A DNA stretch of 64,000 bases from Bacteroidales bacterium (lineage in GTDB: Bacteria; Bacteroidota; Bacteroidia; Bacteroidales; UBA932), in NCBI GenBank assembly GCA_017509755.1, contig JAFWOY010000001.1, positions 88,556-152,555 on the forward strand. Direction: 5' to 3'. Of the stretch, positions 62,892-64,000 are shown piece after piece. Position numbers and translations under genes: made by a program. Under the pieces are notes generated by a model that had not been told where the DNA came from, did no database searches, and saw nothing but the letters and a program-made list of their open reading frames with translations. Each line of letters begins with the position of its first letter. Position 1 is the stretch's first letter.

Positions 62892-63807
62892 ATTCCAGCA
62901 GATTCACCAGTTCCTGCTTGCGCTGCGCCAGCAGGTGCGCATAGACCTGCGTCACCTTGACGTCCTGATGGCCCAGCAACTCCTTGATCTCATAGATGGA
63001 GGCGCCCTTGGAGAGCAGCGTCGTCGCAAAGGTGTGCCGCCCAACATGGGTTGAAAGCGTCTTTCCGATGCCAGCGCGGGCAGCCAGCTTTTTCAGCTGG
63101 AGGTTGACCCGCGCCGTCGAATAGACCAGCGCCCTGGACGCGGAGAAAGCATCTGTTTCGCGACGGGCTTCCCGCAGCCAGGGAAAGATATAGTCCGTCT
63201 CTTTCGTGAAGACGTCCCGATAAGAGGCCAGCACATGCGCCACGGAAGCCGACACGGGCACCTCGATCTCGCGCTGCGTCTTCTGCATGCGTATAAAAAG
63301 GAATGAGTCCCGGTAATCCTGCCAGCGCAGCTGCAGCAGGTCGCTGATCCGCAGTCCGGTCCTGCATTCCACGAAAAAAATGTCGCGGGATGCCGCAATT
63401 TCGCTCCTATCCGGCAATCGGAGTGCCATGATCCGCTGCAGTTCTTCTTCCAGCAGATAATTCCGCCGGGACGGTTCCCGCGACAAAGTGATGTCCTTGC
63501 AAGGATTGTTCTGCAAACCGGCCTCGTCGAACAGTTCCGACAGAATCTTGAGATTTTCGACGACCGTATTGTGCCCGTTTCCCATCTGTTCTTCCAGGAA
63601 CTTCTGGAATTGCCGGATCATCTCCGGGGTCACGTGATTCGCCGCAATCTGTTTCCCCTTCAGGAAAAGGGAAAACTTGCGAAGTGTCGCCCGCGTATTC
63701 CGATAACAGGAATAACGATTCTCCTTTTTTAACCTTTCCAGTTTTTTATCTCCCAACTCAAATATGTTTTCCCGATTTTTATTTCTAAACAAGTTTATAA
63801 TATGCAT
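62890..63807 (-). CDS. Tyrosine recombinase/integrase
   Basis: A 305-residue site-specific recombinase. The N-terminal SAM-like core-binding domain (RNTRATLRKFSLFLKGKQIA, ELFDEAGLQNNPCKDI) is followed by the catalytic domain with Arg in CRTGLRISDLLQLRW, Lys in RMQKTQREIEVPV, HxxR in THVGRHTFATTLL, His in LLGHQDVKVTQVY, and the nucleophile Tyr of VTQVYAH. All six catalytic residues are present, so it should be active. It points away from a lipoprotein gene fragment starting 45 bp beyond its ATG. In Bacteroidales, enzymes of this size often flip promoters or surface-gene cassettes next to them. Confidence 0.92.
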   Translation of the reverse strand: MHIINLFRNKNRENIFELGDKKLERLKKENRYSCYRNTRATLRKFSLFLKGKQIAANHVTPEMIRQFQKFLEEQMGNGHNTVVENLKILSELFDEAGLQNNPCKDITLSREPSRRNYLLEEELQRIMALRLPDRSEIAASRDIFFVECRTGLRISDLLQLRWQDYRDSFLFIRMQKTQREIEVPVSASVAHVLASYRDVFTKETDYIFPWLREARRETDAFSASRALVYSTARVNLQLKKLAARAGIGKTLSTHVGRHTFATTLLSKGASIYEIKELLGHQDVKVTQVYAHLLAQRKQELVNLLE

Positions 63808-63851
63808 CTATTCGTGATTTTCTTATTTATTTGCGAAGTAACAAATTATTA

Positions 63852-64000
63852 TTGAAAAAGATTGCTGCCGGCAGTCTTTTCACTTCCTGTATCGAGCAGG
63901 TTGAGCCGGACGGCATCCTTGCCCTCCGCGAAGCCAAGGCTCGTTACTATGACGCTCTCGCTCAGCTGCGTGCGAAGGACGGTGTCTACCGCGAGGCAGA
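63852..64000 (+). CDS. N-terminus of a surface lipoprotein with coiled coil, no normal start (3' end outside window)
   Basis: The frame opens at 63801 and runs off the window. The only plausible initiators are TTG 63852 or TTG 63831; there is no ATG. From 63852 it reads MKKIAAGSLFTSCIEQ, a very short signal peptide with lipobox FTSC, then VEPDGILALREAKARYYDAL and QLRAKDGVYREA, the start of an alanine-rich coiled coil. This resembles the long helical surface lipoproteins found beside integrases in Bacteroidales. The shortened signal and lack of ATG may mean a silent cassette or a recombination joint. I am confident of the reading frame, less so that it is expressed here. Confidence 0.6.
   Translation, partial: MKKIAAGSLFTSCIEQVEPDGILALREAKARYYDALAQLRAKDGVYREA
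63856..63880. repeat. Palindrome in the signal-peptide region, possible recombination site
   Basis: AAAAGA (63856-63861), a perfect 10-bp palindrome CTGCCGGCAG (63865-63874), then TCTTTT (63875-63880): inverted arms with a 3-nt offset. It lies 49 bp from the recombinase start. The architecture fits a core site, but the partner copy is not in the window. Confidence 0.4.

Overview
The window looks like a chromosomal segment of a GC-rich member of the Bacteroidota, most likely order Bacteroidales. The evidence is a SusC/SusD pair, Bacteroidota-type -7 promoter boxes (TAnnTTTG) in front of many genes, a fused SecDF, the gene order DUF4271-hemD-rnpA-yidD, a BACON/M64 surface lipoprotein, and many lipoproteins with short SpII signal peptides. 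No rRNA or CRISPR array is present. The only tRNA found is tRNA-Gln(TTG). Family names come from recognising motifs by eye; no database search was run.

Layout. (1) 1-3196: groES-groEL (groEL runs off the left edge), a thioredoxin-like lipoprotein and ispE. (2) 3369-12476: a tightly overlapping six-gene operon. Two copies of a two-gene module (polytopic membrane protein of the DUF6057 type plus a lipoprotein beta-propeller with a c-type haem motif CxxCH) flank a Cthe_2159-like beta-helix lipoprotein. A XylR-like regulator (LacI-type sensor plus AraC-type DNA-binding domain) ends the operon. (3) 12557-30692: a carbohydrate-utilisation locus with a TIM-barrel lipoprotein, ROK kinase, GH2 exo-glucosaminidase-like enzyme, histidine phosphatase, SusC and SusD, then a terminator/promoter hinge. 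GH9, a NagX/HGSNAT-like membrane protein, a double metallophosphoesterase and a GHL10-like lipoprotein follow. Several members point to glucosamine-containing and perhaps phosphorylated glycans. The promoters of regions 2 and 3 share a 21-bp-spaced direct-repeat operator at exactly the same distance from the -7 box, so the regulator probably controls both. (4) 30719-35478: a ThiL-like protein and a suf operon with a pnuC-like gene inserted between sufB and sufC. (5) 35479-44895: an accessory zone containing low-complexity DNA, a 142-bp repeat present in two inverted copies, an IS4-type relic with a nonsense mutation, and a very AT-rich 1046-residue M64/LRR/BACON lipoprotein gene. It also contains housekeeping genes (FtsX-like permease, rbfA, tyrS, Sfp-type transferase) and the tRNA. 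(6) 44896-62846: mostly core genes (tadA, a Stealth-type transferase, an outer-membrane metalloprotease/propeller protein, pnuC, an uvrC with a shortened middle, an OlsF/GlsB-GlsA-like acyltransferase fusion, yidD, rnpA, hemD, SUI1, GT117, a PD40 protein and secDF). (7) 62861-64000: a bidirectional terminator, then a tyrosine recombinase facing away from a start-less lipoprotein gene fragment with a palindrome in its signal-peptide region. This arrangement suggests an invertible surface-protein locus cut by the window edge.

The best candidates for something undescribed are the duplicated DUF6057/CxxCH-propeller modules with their shared regulon, and the recombinase/lipoprotein junction at the right edge.
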